Assembly: GCF_963169125.1 (NCBI RefSeq)
Contig: NC_084802.1
Span: 25,673,107 to 25,737,106, forward strand
Source: Humulus lupulus
Lineage: Eukaryota > Streptophyta > Magnoliopsida > Rosales > Cannabaceae
Reading direction: 5' to 3'
DNA length: 64,000 nucleotides
Shown: positions 12,760-23,781 of the stretch, piece by piece
Numbering within the stretch: position 1 is the first letter of the stretch
How the letters are laid out: every line of letters starts with the position of its first letter
Program-made: the position numbers and the translations under genes
The notes under the pieces: generated by a model
Told to the model about the DNA's origin: nothing
The model's input: only the letters and a program-made list of their open reading frames with translations
The model's database searches: none

Positions 12760-13625
12760 GAATAGACCCTGCAGTCATTATCCATGTCCTTAATATAGAC
12801 AAAAGTTTTCCATCGGTACAACAAAAAAGGAGGCTGCTCGACAAAGATAGAACAAAGGCCTTGAAAGAAGAAGTCGAGAAGCTTAAGGAGAATAGATTCA
12901 TCGGGGTAGCATTTTAACCATCATGGGTCTCTAATCCCGTGCTAGTTCCCAAGCCGAATGACAAATGGTGAACGTGCGTGGATTTCACAGACCTCAATAA
13001 AGCCTGCCCTAAGGATTGTTTCCCACTCCCCAGGATCGACCAACTAGTCGATGCCACTGCAGGGCATGAGATTCTCTCTTTCATGGATGCATACTCCGGG
13101 TATAATCAGATTAGTATGCATCCTCCTGATGAGGATCACACTAGCTTTCAGACTGACACAGGGCTTTACTGTTACAAAGTAATGCTCTTCGGTTTGAAGA
13201 ACGCTGGTGCGACTGGTCAACCACATGTTTAGGGGGCTGATCGGCACAAACATGGAGGTCTATGTCGACGACATGCTGGTTAAGTCAAAGGAGGCAGAAG
13301 GGCATATAGAGGATTTGCAAGAGTGCTTCAACGTCTTGAACAAATATCAGATGAGGCTGAATCCCCTCAAGTGCTACTTCAGGGTATGATCAGGGAAGTT
13401 CTTGGGATTTATAGTAAACTCGATAGGAACTGAGGCTAGTCCCAAGAAGATCAAATCCCTGGTCGATATGAAATCTCCAGAAAAGATCAAGGATGTTCAA
13501 AGTTTGACCGGAAGAATTGTTGTTCTAAGTAGATTTATTTCCAAATCAACGGACAAGTGCGTCCCATTTTTTAATCTACTTAGAGGCAACAAGAAATTCG
13601 AATGGACGAAGGAGTGGGAGTAGGA
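12760..13625 (+). pseudogene. pol: E1 reverse transcriptase, broken
   Basis: RNA-dependent DNA polymerase of the element. Fingers and palm are readable from about 12760 (VQQKRRLLDKDR) through FTDLNKACPKDCFPLPRID (about 12980-13040) and SFMDAYSGYNQI. A frameshift near 13220 follows. The catalytic YVDD at 13261-13272 is intact in the next frame, then comes the thumb to WTKEWE and a TAG at 13621-13623. Further stops: TAG at about 12740 where E3 has Trp, TGA at about 12970 where E3 has Arg, TGA at about 13387. Confidence 0.9.
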
Positions 13626-14120
13626 TTTCCAAGCATTGAAGACTCACATGGCGCAACCACCCATTCTATCGAAGTCGATCGATAAGGAAACGTTGTTTGT
13701 CTACTTGGCAATCATAGAATACGCTGCTAGTGCTGTCTTAGTAAGAGAAGAAGAAGGAGTGCAAAAGGCTGTTTATTATGTAAGCAAAAGGCTAATTGGA
13801 GCGAAGCTGCGGTATCCACCTATTGAAAAGTTAGCCTATTGCTTAATTTTAGCCTCTAGGAAGTTGCGGCCTTACTTTCAAGCTCACCCAATCACGGTTT
13901 TGACCGATCAGCCTCTACAGCAAGTTCTTCAAAAGCCAGAAGCCGCAGGAAGATTGTTGAAATAGGCGGTCGAACTTGGGCAGTTCAATATCTCTTACTT
14001 GCCACGAGCAGCAATAAAAGGGCAAGCCCTAGCTGACTTCATCGCCGAGTTCACTGGGCTCCCAGATAACGAGCAGTCAGAAACACCTGAAGAACCTGAA
14101 GAGCCTGAGCCTCAAAACTA
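13626..14120 (+). pseudogene. pol: E1 RNase H (pol-type)
   Basis: Degrades RNA in the RNA-DNA hybrid. The reading frame carries LFVYLAIIEYAASAVLVREE and YPPIEKLAYCLILASRKLRPYF, usual for gypsy RNase H following RT. A TAG near 13963 interrupts WAVELGQF-like sequence (TGG to TAG). The tail IKGQALADFIAEF runs to about 14055, then a Glu/Pro-rich linker leads to the second RNase H. Confidence 0.85.
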
Positions 14121-14530
14121 AGCTCCCTCATGGAAGTTATTCACAGATGGTTCTTTTAACGAGTGCCACGCAAGAGCAGGAGTTATTTTGATAATGCCTG
14201 AAGGGCATCGATTTCACTGTGCAATCAGGTTTGACTTTACTGCTTCTAACAACGATGCTGAATATGAAGCATTGCTCGCTGGGTTACGATTGCCCAGAGA
14301 CATGAACATAAAGGCACTTGACATCTACAGTGACTCTCAGCTGGTGGGAAATCAAGTCATGGGAGAATACCAGGCCCGAGGTTTAAAGATGGTTGCTTAC
14401 TTAAACAAAACAAAGGATCTATTAGCGCAGTTTGACAAGTACACCCTTTAACAAGTACCTCGCGACCAGAATTGAAACGTTGATGCTTTGGCCAAGTTAG
14501 CAAGTGCGAAGGATGCTGATACTCTAAACA
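14121..14530 (+). pseudogene. E1 second RNase H (archaeal-like, Tat hallmark)
   Basis: A second RNase H domain lies between the first and the integrase: WKLFTDGSFNE (about 14130-14160), NNDAEYEALLAGL (about 14250-14285), DIYSDSQLVGNQV (about 14320-14360) and VDALAKLASA (about 14480-14510). An extra archaeal-type RNase H in this place is known for the plant Tat lineage and supports that assignment. Acidic residues at the expected positions are present. Stops occur at about 14449 and 14474. Confidence 0.8.
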
Positions 14531-14639
14531 TAGTGCCAGTTGAACGGCTGTCTGTGCCAAGCATCCAAGCAGAGGAGACTACTTTGGTGATCCAGATGGT
14601 GGATACATGGATGGCATTGTAGATAGAGTATCTGACACA

Positions 14640-15843
14640 GGGCGTGTTACCAATGGACAGAAACAAAGCCAGGACCCTTCAGCGGCAGGCCGTTAGGTAT
14701 ATCCTGGTCGATGGAATCTTGTACCGAAGGGGATACTCGATGCCACTCCTCAGATGTATTTCGAAAGAGAAGGCCAGCGAATTGATGAAAGAGGTACACG
14801 AAGGCTTTTGTGGGGACCACGCTGGGGAGCAAAGCTTATCAAAAAAGATCCTGAGGCAAGGGTACTTCTGGCCAACAATGAATGAAGACTCGATGGAATT
14901 TTTGCGGAGGTGCGACAAGTGCCATAGGTTCTCCAAAATCCCACGAGCAGCCCCTAATGAGCTGAAACAGAAGTAAAGTCCGTGGTTGTTCGCAGTCTGG
15001 GGTATAGACTTGATTGTATCTCTACCCACAGGAAAGGGCGGCGTCAAGTATGCTGTGGTGGCTGTCGATTACTTCACTAAATGGGCCGAAGCTGAGCCAC
15101 TCGCAACCATAACGACCAAGAAAGTGCTGGATTTTGTGATAATAAACATCTTATGTCGCTATGGATTGCCGAAGAAAATTGTCTCAGATAACGACACGCA
15201 GTTTGATAGTGATCTGTTCACGGATTTTTGCGAACGACATGGAATTATCAAGAGCTTTTCCTTAGTCGCTCATCCCCAAGCAAATGGACAAGTCAAAGCA
15301 GTCAATAAAATGCTAAAGGATACTCTGAAGAAAAGACTTGAACAAGCTAAGGGGGCATGGCCAGAACAATTGCCTGAAGTCCTTTGGTGATACAGAACTT
15401 CCCACTGAACAACAACATGCCATACCCCATTTTCCTTGGCTTATGGGTATGAGGCTATGTTGCTTGTTGAGTTAGATCCGCATTTGCATCGCAGAATAAC
15501 GTACGATCAAGGCTCTAACAACCAACTATTGATGGAATCCCTGGACTTAATCGATGAGAAGCGTGAGCAAGCCCAACTCCGAGTAGCTGCTTACCAGCAA
15601 AAAGTTGCCCAGTATTTCAATTCTAAAGTGCGTGAAAGGAAATTCAATGTCAGAGATCTAGTACTGCAAAGAGTTTTCTTAAACACCCGCGACCAGGCTG
15701 CTGGAGCACTCATACCTAATTGGGAAGGATCGTATCAGATTAAAGAAGTCCTCCATCCAGGCACCTACAAACTTGCTCGCTTAAATGGAGATCTCATTCC
15801 TCGCTATTGGAATGGAGAACACCTGCGCAAGTACTATCAATAA
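14640..15843 (+). pseudogene. int: E1 integrase, catalytic Glu replaced
   Basis: Would insert element cDNA into the genome. A zinc-binding N-domain is visible (VHEGFCGDHAG then CDKCHRF, about 14790-14930). The core has the first Asp in WGIDLIVSLPTGKGG and the second in KIVSDNDTQFDSDLF. Where the third acidic residue is expected (NGQVEA in D), E1 reads NGQVKA, a Glu-to-Lys change. The C-terminal part runs to the TAA at 15841. Stops at about 14974 and two near 15388-15407 (one at a Trp or Arg codon). No chromodomain is seen. Confidence 0.9.
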
Positions 15844-16520
15844 ACAATTCTTCTTAAAGAATTGGCTTGTATTAATTTTATTTTTACAAGTTGTGAAAAA
15901 GGGTTGGTCATTTTATGTGACTAATCGCTTATAAGTGTAAGATTTTATTGATCACTCGTACAGACACGTTTTGTCCATTTCTTACGAGAAATATAAGGGA
16001 CTGAGCGCAGCCAGTCATTCTTGCCAATTATTGTATTTATTACAAGTATTTGCTCATTACGTGTGTTGTTTTGCTGTATTATCGTTTTAATTCCTTTGCT
16101 CTGAGCAGTAATGTTCGAACAGGTTTTGGTCAAGGCAAGTGACTAAGGACCTAAAGCTCCTCAATCACTTGGGGGGCATATAAGGCATCTAGTAAGCAAA
16201 GCATATCGAAAGGTATGTAAACACATGAGCAAAATAAGTGAAAGCATGCTAAGGTACTTAGAGTATTTTTCAAAATTTTGTTACTTTGTTAAATCAGTCC
16301 AAAGTACTATGCTAAGTTTGGTCATGCGAACAGATATTATAATAACATAAAAATATTATAATATCAAAATGAATTCTTTTACACCGCGAGCAGTGACTGC
16401 TCGGATGTAATTATTTAATAAAAAGAGAAAAGCTGCCCGTGCAACAATAAAAGTTAAAACATAAAATTGTTTTTACATCATGACCCATAGGTCATATAAT
16501 TCAAAAATAAAAAGATAAAA
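15844..16520 (+). other. E1 spacer between integrase and antisense gene
   Basis: AT-rich, no coding frame. It holds the 3' side of pol and, on the other strand, the 3' flank of the antisense gene. No tandem array is seen here, unlike the matching place in D. Confidence 0.6.
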
Positions 16521-19136
16521 TTATGAAGTAGCCAGGGGGTCCTGTGGCGATTTCTGTTGTTGCTGATCGACTGTATCTCCAACTTCTTCTCAGGCGCCCT
16601 CGATATCGGTTGCTAAAGAAATCTCTGGAGACCTTGGAATTGTTTCTTCTTCTAGACAAGCAACACACCTAGCTAGCTCCGCCTCCCTGATATGGTTTGG
16701 AAGATAGAAGAAATTAGCACTGGGGTTGTTTTTCCAGAACAAGTAAAAACACTCGAACGCCGCCCCTTCGTAGTCTTCAAGATTGCGGGCATTCTCTTCC
16801 TCCAGTGCAATAACTTCTTTGCGACTTATCTCCAGCTCAGCTTGAAGCTTGTGGGCTTCCCAGTAATTTATGAGTGAGGTCTCCTTGTACTACTCCTTAG
16901 ATGCAGTGATCTTGGCAATACTCGCCTCCTTCTTTTTCAACTCCTCTTCAAGAGAAGCGAGTTTGACCTCGGTCACTTGTAGCGCCTCGAGGTGCTTCGC
17001 CTTAGCTTCCTTAAGGGCCTCGGTGTGCTTCGCCTCGACTTCCTTAAGAGCCTCATAATGCTTCACCTCAACTACCTTCAACTGCTTGCCATGAGTAGGT
17101 TCAGTCACCTTGAGTTGCTTAGCGTATCGAGCCTCAACATCACTAAGTTGATCGCTAAGTCTCTTTTCGAATTAAGCGGGCAGCGTCCTTGAACATCGTC
17201 AGCCAAAAGTCATGGTAAGAACTCCCTGCAAGCAGAAAGAGATAAAGCTGTTAGTAGGGGAGAATTGGCAAAAAAAATATTCATAAAGTACAATAAAGAA
17301 AGCAACTTACAGTGAGCACTTCGTTCAGTGCGCGGTTGAAGACTTGATCAACCACCATGGAGCCAGTCTCCTGAATCGCCTCCCGGGTGCGACGGTGCTT
17401 TGTTATTCTAGACAGCTTATCTTTGGCAGAATTGAGCACCACGCCCGTGAGGTCGTCTCTTGAGACTTCTTCTCGGTGACCAGGCGGCTGCTGGACAGTG
17501 GACGTTGGAGGCGTAAGGTCGGCTGGAGCTGGAGGAGGAGTCTGTCCGACCGGAGACGGGGGATCTAGATTTACTGGAGGCGGCGGAGTTGCATCTCTGG
17601 CAGGAGCTGGTGGAGGAGTTGTCTCCTTTGTGGGAGTAGGCGCAGAAGGATCTTTTGTTCGAGATTTCTTCGCGGGGGGATTGCTGTAGCCCTCCCCAAA
17701 CTGGCGCTTGTGGGACTTTTTCTTGTTCGCCGATTTGGCGTACAAGTCAAAGGCTCGTTCGACAGGCATGTTTGCAAAAAAGAAACAAGCGAACAATCAG
17801 GCAATATAATAAAAAGAGCTTGCTAAGTTTAGGAAACAAGGGCAGAGAAATTAAAAGTATAATACTCGAGCTATAATTACTGGTCGCTACACTATTTACT
17901 TTACTAGTGCTACACTCTCTCTAGCCTGAAGAAGTCTGAATTTAAAGCAGGTGTGTATTTAAAGTCGCCATCCCCGTAGAAAAGGTGACAGGGAATAGGC
18001 AGACGATCTAAAAGTAAAAAATCAGTACCATTCTCGTCTGACAACTCAAGAATAGGCTCTGAGGCCTTTTTCTTGCCCTTCCCTAAAGGGGCTAGTGCAA
18101 CAGCAGGTTGCGGGGCGCCGGTTGGTTTGTTGATGGTCACCCATGTTGCCCTCTACGGTGGAGGTTGTGGCACGTCTTGTTGTTGCTCGAGGAATTCAGT
18201 GCCGGTGGCACTCCCCGTGGTAGATTCCCTCACATCCTGGTAAGGTGCCAAAAGGTCGACCAACCTCAGATTCGCCTCTGTGACCAGCTGTTTGACGCTT
18301 TTTTCTATGTCGGTCATCCTGGCCAAGAGGGCTGATCGGACTTCCATGTTTGGAGTAGGAGTTGGTCGTAGCCATGGGCCTGAAATGCACTAAATCTCTA
18401 AGGGAAATGCAGGAAGAATCAAAGGAAAATAATAAACGACCAGCGGTGCAAAGATATTACCTCCTAGTGTGAAGGCCAGGTTGTTAGCGACCATGTCGGT
18501 AGTTAGAAAGTACTCCAGGTGGTATTTCCCCACGTTGGATATGAAAGTAGTATCACTCAGGAAAGTGTGGGTTGTTTCCTGGTGGCAGAAATGGAAGAAC
18601 CCCGTGTTTTCTTAGTTGGGGTTGGATTTTAGGTCGAACAGGTAGTTGACCTCATGTGGCGTGGGGACCGGCCACTTCTTATAAATATAAAGGATATAGT
18701 GTGCAGAGAGCATTCTATATCCATTTGGGGTTATTTGGAAAGGAGCGACCCCAAAATAATTGGCCACTCCTTGGAAGAAAGGATGGAGAGGCAAGATCGC
18801 TCCTGCCTCGATGTGATACCTCGACCAGGCGCTATACGCGCCTCCAGGTAGATTCGCCCATTGGTCTCTGGTGGGTTGGACTAGGGTCACCCCAGGAAGC
18901 CCGTACTTCTTGATATAATTGGCAATCATCCTAATCGTTACTCGACTAGGAGGGGCGACGTACCATTCGACATCTGGTCGAATGACGTTTCTGAGTTGGG
19001 CTTGAGCTTGGATTCCTAGCTCGGGAGTACTCTCAGCTCTACTACTGGTCGAGGGAATTTCCGCATGAGGGGCAGGCTGGTTTTCAGAAGGTTTCGATGG
19101 TTTCTTTTTCTGCGCAGTGGATTTTACTCTATTCAT
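16521..19136 (-). pseudogene. E1 antisense extra gene (aORF), spliced
   Basis: Gene on the strand opposite to gag-pol, between integrase and 3' LTR. ATG at 19136-19134, stop at 16523-16521. Exon 1 (to 18461) carries a basic, Ser/Pro-rich N-terminus and a domain with the look of Pfam 'putative gypsy type transposon' (Transposase_28): YGLPGVTLVQPT, FFQGVANYFGVAPFQITPNG, MLSAHYILYIYKKW. Intron 18460-18380 (GT-AG) joins the frame exactly to exon 2 (MEVRSALLARM). Donor GTAAGT at 17310 and acceptor TTGCAG at about 17226 mark a later intron. Exon C is Pro/Thr-rich; the last exon is a coiled coil of repeated KHxEALKE units ending in LFWKNNPSANFFYLPNHI. Stops at about 18150 and others, and a shift near 17170. 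Function unknown. Confidence 0.75.
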
Positions 19137-19265
19137 GGCTGAAGGGTTTGAGTGAGGTCTGTTAGGTGGAATTCGAGAAAAAAGGGATGTCCAGAATGAG
19201 TAATGACGGCTGTTCTTCGTCCACGAGCAGTTGAGCGAGCAAGTCATCGTCAATTGGTGTCTCAC

Positions 19266-20157
19266 CTCCCCACGGATCTTGCATGAAAATCTGCGAACAG
19301 AGAAGGGGAGATGAAAACTTGGAGCCTAAAAACTTGTGTTGAAAGCGGGAATAACGTTGCTCGCGTATAGAAGTTAAGCTTTTATACGGCTAGCAGCATT
19401 CTAGAAAAAACACTAAGTTTCTTACGAGAATTTTGAGAAACGGATTAAAAAGCGGAAGTAAAAAGTTTTTCAGAGAAAACTTTTTCGACTCCGAGAGGGC
19501 GGGAAAAACCCAGTTTTTCAACTAGCTTAAAAATCGAATTTTTACTTCAATTTTACGCCCTAAATATACAATCTCGACTACCAAGCCGAATCCTAACTCC
19601 TATGAAATGTTATTTCACTACCCTATCAAACATCGATCAATATGCCCATTTACCCCAAGACAGTTTCGGTCAAGAACATTCAAGATCTCAGATACGAAAC
19701 ATATAAAAAATGATCTTACATGACAACTCAAACGACTGAAAGGTTCGGAAAACTTACTTGGATGAAAGGTGGAGTATGAACACGAAAGTTTTGAGCGTCT
19801 GAGCGAAAGTTCCTTAGATCAGCAGCGAAATCTTCTGGATTGTTTGGCTTGGTTCTATAGAGTTCTTGAAGAAGAAAAGAGAAGATAGATGAAAAGTAAA
19901 AAGTAAAAAATGAAAATGTGATTATGGGGTATTATTTATAGTGATCGTGACGCCATAAAAGAGGTAATCATGAATTACTTTTTTCAAAATATGGGGAAGT
20001 GTAATAGCCGTCAGACAATTTTTTGGGAAACCGAAAAGACTTGATTGGACATGATTGGTTACTTTTTTCGAGAAGGCATGGGCGGCTCTGACAGATCTGG
20101 TGGGGTAAGCGAAGAGTCAGTTTCCTAAGTTTACTTTATGCTGGTCGCAGTAAAGTA
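19266..20157. other. E1 region between antisense gene and 3' LTR
   Basis: No sense coding frame. It carries the presumed leader and promoter of the antisense gene and ends in the PPT. Confidence 0.6.
19934..19942 (-). promoter_or_regulatory. TATA-like box upstream of E1 antisense gene
   Basis: On the minus strand CTATAAATA lies about 800 bp upstream of the aORF start codon, followed by an A-rich leader. D has a TATA-like box and an intron-containing leader at the matching place, which supports a separate promoter. No transcript data. Confidence 0.4.
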
Positions 20158-20172
20158 AACTTGGGGGGCAAA
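20158..20172 (+). other. E1 polypurine tract
   Basis: AACTTGGGGGGCAAA lies directly before the 3' LTR, where plus-strand DNA synthesis would be primed. D has the same GGGGGGCAA core. Confidence 0.8.
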
Positions 20173-20791
20173 TGTTCACCCAAAAACGGCTGCTGATGAT
20201 GTGGCAAGGATTTTTCACACGTGGTTGACACGTGGCAGAGTCAAAATAAGGCAGTGCTGTTCGATTATCGACCAACTACACATTGCTTCATCAAGCCTGG
20301 CGATTAGCTACGACCAGGCTGGTCGTATGATTCGGTTTATTTCCTTAAAAGATTGTAATCTTGTAATAATTACGTTGATTATTTCCTCTTTATTTCCTTG
20401 ATACACGAATATTAAGGATAGTTAAGGCCCATTGGCCCATGTAACCCCCCTTGAGCCTATACATATGCATGAAATAGCTCAAGGAGGGGACTTTTGCCTT
20501 TGAATCTTTTTCTTGAATACTGAGAGAGAGAGCATATAGTGCGATTATCCATCGTCTTGTTGTAATTCGCCCAAGGTTTGTGAAACTCAAGAACCCTGGT
20601 TCTTTGATCACGACATTGGGATTCAATATTAATAATAGCATTAAGTAGACGTAGGTCATTACCATTCATTGGGGCCGAACCACTATAAATCGTCTATGTC
20701 TATCCTTTACCATTAGATTAAACTCTTGGTTGTTATCTCATCTCTAGTCGTATTCTTGACTCCGTGTCGTTGGCGAAATCAAGGGTCAACA
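20173..20791 (+). repeat. E1 3' LTR
   Basis: 619 bp, TGTTCACCC to GGGTCAACA. The TATA box of the 5' LTR is changed here (TATACATA). Most differences between the two LTRs are transitions. Confidence 0.95.
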
Positions 20792-21382
20792 AGATCTACA
20801 TGAAAATAAATAAAGATATTGTATAAAGTTTTCCCAACATTTAATACATGCACAAGTTTCCAAAACTGAAAAAGAGAATTGTAAAATTCAACATTTTTTA
20901 GAAAGTAAAAGTTTTTATTTCCCTCTTCTATAAAATGATTCAAAATTATTACATTTCTAACAACAAAGATACTATGCTTCTTGTAGATTTTTTTATGGTC
21001 TTACAAGTAAAGCTAAAATTATTATTATTATTTTTAATATAATTATTTAGTTAATTATTTTATAATAATAAAAATTAATTTCAATAATTTGGTTATATGG
21101 TTATAACTAAACCAAACAGTTTATTTATGGTTTGGTTTAGTTTTGATTTTTATTTTTAAGGGTTTATACATTTTTGGACTCCGTGTTTTGCCAAATTACC
21201 TATTTGGTCCTTGTGTTTTTACAAATGACTTTTTAGACCCTGTGTTTTGTAAAATGGTTCAAATAGAACCCTAAACTCGATTTTGGTCAAAGTTTTCTGA
21301 GCCAAAATTAAAAATAATTCACCAAACTAACAATTTAAAATAAAAACAAAATCATTTTGACTAACAACTGTATTGTTATATT

Positions 21383-22243
21383 TGTTGACTGTCTTTTTCA
21401 CTATCAACCTTAAAAAGAGAGAATAAAGAAACAAGCAATACGAACACAAGGACTTTACGTGGTTCAGGTTATAAAAGAACCCTATTCCAGGAGTCTCTGG
21501 TATTAAGAAGATTGGAAGCTTGTGATGGCAAACTCCAATGGTGTATTATCAGGCAGCGTTTAGATTGCTCTGAGTACAAGGTGTTTTCTCTCTAAAAATT
21601 GACTCATTTACAACAAGACCCCCAGCCCTATTTATAGAGGCTGGGGTCATTAATACTAATCATCAGTAATTAAAACACATTCTTCCCACTATTGGGGGAA
21701 TAATACCTATTCAATGCATTGGGTTGCATTGAATAGAGACCACGACCCAAGCGAGATCTGCGGAGCCCACCACAAAAAGGTACCTACTTTATGGGGAAGT
21801 TAGGGCGTAATGTAAGTACCTTCATGTCAGACGTCGTAGTGGGAGAGTGAATTGTCGAGTTGTCACTTAACAACAATGTTCACGAATCGCCCAAAAAGGT
21901 TGTCATACGATCCTCTAGCGCTGCAAACCCGCACTGGCTGACACCTGGCGCCATATCTTAGGTCCGAGAACCAAAACCTCAGACTTGGGAGACGACTGGG
22001 AGAGGAAAGCCCCCTTGTCTCAATTGCCTAAGCTAGGGAACCTCAAGCTCTAAGGGCAAGCCTCGGAGAGTAATCTACCTTTAAGGTACTCACGGCCTAC
22101 CCACTGGCGAAGACGGGCGACCTCACCTAAAAGGATCTTTGCCTCAAATAGAGCCCTTGGGAGGTAACATACTCTGAAGACGTCTATGACCGCTCGAGCC
22201 AGTCATTGTGAGTTTCCACGTGTTGGAGGAGAAAATACGAACA
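21383..22243 (-). repeat. D 3' LTR (left copy)
   Basis: 861 bp. On the minus strand TGTTCGTATT to GACAGTCAACA, with TATAAATA read from the plus-strand CTATTTATAG at about 21630. It matches 48301-49178. Confidence 0.9.
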
Positions 22244-22246
22244 ATA

Positions 22247-22260
22247 TTTGCCCCCCAAGT
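22247..22260 (-). other. D polypurine tract
   Basis: On the minus strand ACTTGGGGGGCAAA stands next to the 3' LTR, nearly identical to the E1 PPT. Confidence 0.75.
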
Positions 22261-22263
22261 CTT

Positions 22264-23439
22264 TGTTAGGAAAAAATGTATTTGCCTCAATGGAAATGGT
22301 AAGAAATTACAACTCTATGCAATATATTACAAATAAATAATGATTGATTAAAAAGGAGTTACAACTCTATAATTGAAAATTACAAATAAACAAAGAAAAT
22401 GAAGAAGATGATGAAGAAGAAGAGAATAGTGAGAGTACAACTCTAAGAAAAAATTACAAGTAAAATAAAGGTGGTTGAAACAAAAGAAAGGATTACAACT
22501 CTTAAACAAAATATACAAGTAAAAGGAACAAGAGAATAAGAAGAAAACAATACAATAAAATGGAGAACAAAAATACAAGAAAACTCTCACTTACACAACC
22601 TAAGTGAAGAGGGTTGGGGATCACCAACTTGAACAAGGTTCAAAACCTTTGTCCAAAAGCTTATTTCCCTCTAACTCAAGCACTAAGGGATCTCTCTCAG
22701 ATATTGGAAAAGCTTTATGGAATTATCAAGCCTCAAGGTGTTTCTAGCCAAGTGATCTAATGGATAGAAAAATTATGTCTTACAAGTGAGTTATAGGCTC
22801 CTATTTATAGAGTTTAGAGACACCATTTGAATTTCAAATTCCACCAACCCCCATGGTTGTCACCAATGTTTAATTGGATTAATATGGAATTAAAAATGAG
22901 ATTTGGGAGTTATTTGGATTTTTTGAGCCGTTCAACAAAGATTGAAAAAACTAAAAAATTGGTCAGTTTTTGGCCTGTGGCCGCGGCCAGAGACATTAGT
23001 GGCCGCGGCCACTAGTCTCTGTCCCATAGGCCGCGACCACCAACATTCAGTGGCCGCGGCCACCGACCAATTTCAGCACTTAAAAATGTGTTGTTTTTCC
23101 AAACGGATCCAAACCCTCCCAAATGATTTTGTAACTCCCAAAACACATTATTGGGGTTAAAATCATATCTCTAACAGCCATTTCACATATGACTTTATGA
23201 AATTCATCTCAATATTGTGTAGCAACAAATTTACACAATAAAGGGTAATATTTGGAAGTTACAAATTTGTAACACCAAATATGTTGCATTATTTGGATAT
23301 ATCTCATATATCTAAATATTGTAACTCTTTATTATATGTTACAATATGTGACACTCTTTGTCACATTTATTTAATCTAAAACATTATAATATAATATAAT
23401 ATAATATAATATTACATTATATTATAAAATAATATAACA
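22264..23439 (-). mobile_element. Solo LTR of unassigned family S
   Basis: 1,176 bp, TGTTAGG to TATAACA, flanked by GTCTT (22259-22263) and GTCTC (23440-23444), one mismatch. A minus-strand TATAAATAG near 22803 suggests minus orientation. It carries four GGCCGCGGCC-type palindromes (22978-23066) and an (AATAT)n run at about 23386-23412. No internal region is present, so the superfamily is unknown. Confidence 0.65.
22978..23070. repeat. Cluster of GGCCGCGGCC palindromes in solo LTR S
   Basis: Three exact copies and one near copy (GGCCGCGACC) of the 10-base palindrome lie at short spacing inside an AT-rich LTR. Related CCGCGGC clusters lie at the same relative place of the Tekay LTRs. Confidence 0.7.
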
Positions 23440-23774
23440 GTCTCTACTCGCCCTCAGGCAGTGGAGACTTAAATTAAGAGGAGTGATTTGAAAAAATTGG
23501 AGGGAAAAACATTTGGGCTTTCCTATGACATCACTATGAAAAGTGAACCCACGTGTCGACGCCCCATTGCTGGGCTCGTTAATCCGTGCATTTAAATAGG
23601 GGTCAACTCCGGGATCCCAAACGTCTACTCGATACCCAAGGCGTCTTTTCCCAAAGAAACAATGATTGCAATCTGTGCCTTTTGAACCCTAACTGCTGGA
23701 TCATCCTCGTGACCTTATCAGGGGAAGCCATCTGACGGTCGTGGGGAAGTTTCTTTCCCTTTAGGTTTTATTGG

Positions 23775-23781
23775 ATATAAA
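23775..23781 (+). promoter_or_regulatory. TATA-like box of the D antisense gene
   Basis: ATATAAA is followed about 25-40 bases on by a CT/CA-rich leader (CAGTCTCACACTGC), a usual plant core promoter look. It lies upstream of a leader exon with a clear 5' splice site at 23989. Confidence 0.45.

Larger units (their letters stand above)
8954..20791 (+). mobile_element. E1: full-length Ty3/gypsy element, Tat lineage (TSD AGATC)
   Basis: An 11,838-bp element with two LTRs, PBS, gag, protease, RT, RNase H, second RNase H, integrase, an antisense extra gene, PPT and 3' LTR. AGATC flanks it at 8949-8953 and 20792-20796, in the R solo LTR. By eye the two LTRs differ at about 40 of 617 positions, so it is not a recent insertion. 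Every protein region has stops or frameshifts, the protease triad is mutated and the integrase has lost its last catalytic acid, so this copy cannot move by itself. Confidence 0.93.
7125..20839 (+). mobile_element. Ty1/copia solo LTR, family R, split by E1 (TSD TTTAA)
   Basis: The LTR is 7125-8953 plus 20797-20839, about 1.87 kb, from TGTTGGGG to CCCAACA. TTTAA flanks it at 7120-7124 and 20840-20844. It matches the LTR that follows a copia RNase H fragment at 33069-35939, which gives the superfamily. It is split by the complete Tat element E1 with target duplication AGATC. Confidence 0.9.
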
